DNA of 22,592 bases from a virus. A program made the translations under genes and the position numbers. Numbering within the stretch: the stretch's first letter is position 1; each line of letters starts with the position of its first letter. The notes beneath the pieces are model-generated. The model searched no databases, was not told the DNA's origin, and was given only the letters and a program-made list of their open reading frames with translations. Positions 22,052 to 22,592 of this stretch are shown one piece after another. The stretch covers positions 1 through 22,592 of IMG/VR virus record IMGVR_UViG_3300017760_000117; one strand, written 5' to 3'.

Positions 22052-22287
22052 AACACAAAGAACAATACAAAGAAATAATAAAACAAGGAATAATACCTTG
22101 TTTTGAGACAAATTTGGGAGAGGTTTATTTTGAGCCTACAGAAATGGGATTTGCGGTTGGAACTGCTTGCAATGTAGGCTTGCTTAAAGATTTCGAGTTT
22201 ATCTATGACAATGACTTCTCATTTGACGAAAATTTAAATGAATTAAACGAGCAAATTATTGATTATTACGAGGAAGTAGAAGCATGA
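22048..22287 (+). CDS. Small acidic unknown protein (79 aa)
   Basis: The start chosen is ATG 22048 (MKHKEQYKEIIKQGIIPCFE). A longer frame from a TTG at 21985 is open but covers the 50-aa gene and lacks a ribosome-binding site, whereas TGGGAAAAAAT precedes this ATG. The protein has a short basic N-terminal helix, a middle beta-like stretch (ETNLGEVYFEPTEMGFAVGT), and a strongly acidic helical C-terminus (DENLNELNEQIIDYYEEVEA). Acidic small phage proteins can mimic DNA or bind host enzymes, but nothing specific supports that here. It overlaps both neighbours by 4 bp (ATGA on each side), a tight three-gene set with the 50-aa and ribbon-helix-helix genes. Confidence 0.65.
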   Translation: MKHKEQYKEIIKQGIIPCFETNLGEVYFEPTEMGFAVGTACNVGLLKDFEFIYDNDFSFDENLNELNEQIIDYYEEVEA

Positions 22288-22490
22288 AACCTGAATTAGA
22301 ACAATTACAGTCCCTTACAATTAACGACATCTTAAGAGATCAAAGACCTGCCAAAAGGTCTATGTTATCAATCAGGATAGATAAAGACCGTAAGGATCAC
22401 TACAAACATCACGCAAAGACTTATAGACGGTCATTAAGCGAGTTTGTTTTAATGATAATGGACAACATAACCGAATTCAAAGAAAAATAA
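22284..22490 (+). CDS. Ribbon-helix-helix DNA-binding regulator (68 aa)
   Basis: The C-terminal two thirds fit a ribbon-helix-helix (Arc/CopG/MetJ) domain: a beta strand MLSIRID at about residues 27-33 that would insert into the DNA major groove, helix A (KDRKDHYKHHAKTYRRS), then helix B (LSEFVLMIMDNITEF), with the usual turn between them and a Ser-Leu start of helix B. The first about 25 residues (MKPELEQLQSLTINDILRDQ) form an N-terminal extension. Such proteins bind DNA as dimers of dimers and commonly act as repressors or as the DNA-binding partner of toxin-antitoxin pairs. The ATG overlaps the stop of the acidic 79-aa gene. Possible targets include the palindromic half-sites at 20245-20262 or other operators in the window (inference). 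Confidence 0.65.
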   Translation: MKPELEQLQSLTINDILRDQRPAKRSMLSIRIDKDRKDHYKHHAKTYRRSLSEFVLMIMDNITEFKEK

Positions 22491-22492
22491 TT

Positions 22493-22592
22493 ATGAAAGA
22501 AATAGTAACATTTAAATACGCCAAAAAAATGGAGAGATTAGGCAAATGGACATATCAAGGGACAACCCTTGATCCCTACTTCCATGATGCTC
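22493..22592 (+). CDS. Unknown protein, N-terminal part (cut by window edge)
   Basis: An ATG two bases after the stop of the ribbon-helix-helix gene opens a frame to the end of the window: MKEIVTFKYAKKMERLGKWT, then YQGTTLDPYFHDA (33 residues). It continues the same closely packed plus-strand series. The visible part, with basic residues and YQGTTLDPYFHDA, is too short to assign a family. Confidence 0.5.
   Translation, partial: MKEIVTFKYAKKMERLGKWTYQGTTLDPYFHDA

Noticed and set aside
1-22592. CRISPR arrays, insertion sequences, complete tRNA genes
   Set aside because: No regularly spaced repeats with unique spacers, no transposase or terminal repeats, and no cloverleaf were seen.

Overview
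The window is a contiguous piece of an AT-rich, tailed double-stranded DNA phage genome with a short-tailed (podovirus, T7-like) virion. The evidence is the ordered set terminase, portal, scaffold, capsid, tubular-tail adaptor, nozzle, three internal virion proteins and tail fibre, with no tape measure, tail tube or sheath genes. AT-rich codon use and tail-protein modules often seen in marine phages (an E1_FCCH-like insert and a small DFTxIGA-type module) suggest an aquatic bacterial host, possibly a low-GC alphaproteobacterium. The host cannot be proven from this sequence. No RNA polymerase, DNA polymerase, integrase, endolysin or holin of a recognised family lies in the window.

Layout. Positions 1-19379, all on the minus strand, form the packaging and virion module. 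Read in its transcription direction it runs: a TerS-like protein, three small unknown proteins, TerL (TTG start), a Pro/Ala-rich protein, portal (GTG start), a Bbp19-like protein, scaffold, a terminator, major capsid protein, a putative decoration protein, a second terminator, tail adaptor (gp11-like), tail nozzle (gp12-like), three internal virion proteins (227, 820 and 1706 aa) and the N-terminus of a tail fibre cut by the window edge. Many genes overlap by 4 bp. The capsid/decoration pair is isolated between two intrinsic terminators and has its own structured leader, which contains an exact T7-promoter core (CTCACTAT).

Positions 19380-20322 are the regulatory hub. A 422-bp non-coding stretch upstream of the TerS-like gene holds short direct and inverted repeats and a GC-rich hairpin; it is a plausible packaging or operator region. 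A minus-strand gene for a small helical, possibly winged-helix protein follows, and then a divergent promoter with interleaved GTATT/AATAC half-sites.

Positions 20323-22592, all on the plus strand, form an accessory or early module of small genes without known function, ending with a ribbon-helix-helix regulator and a gene cut by the edge. Two things stand out. First, the initial transcription unit (about 20270-20697) encodes an 89-aa protein, yet its DNA contains a back-to-back series of perfect hairpins and ends in a strong terminator, which looks like an RNA with both a structural and a coding role. Second, four later gene starts are preceded by near-identical AAACCTATAAAACCTA-type leaders instead of a Shine-Dalgarno sequence. 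Several genes here were too short or wrongly started for simple ORF calling and were recovered by hand (29, 50, 53 and 79 aa).
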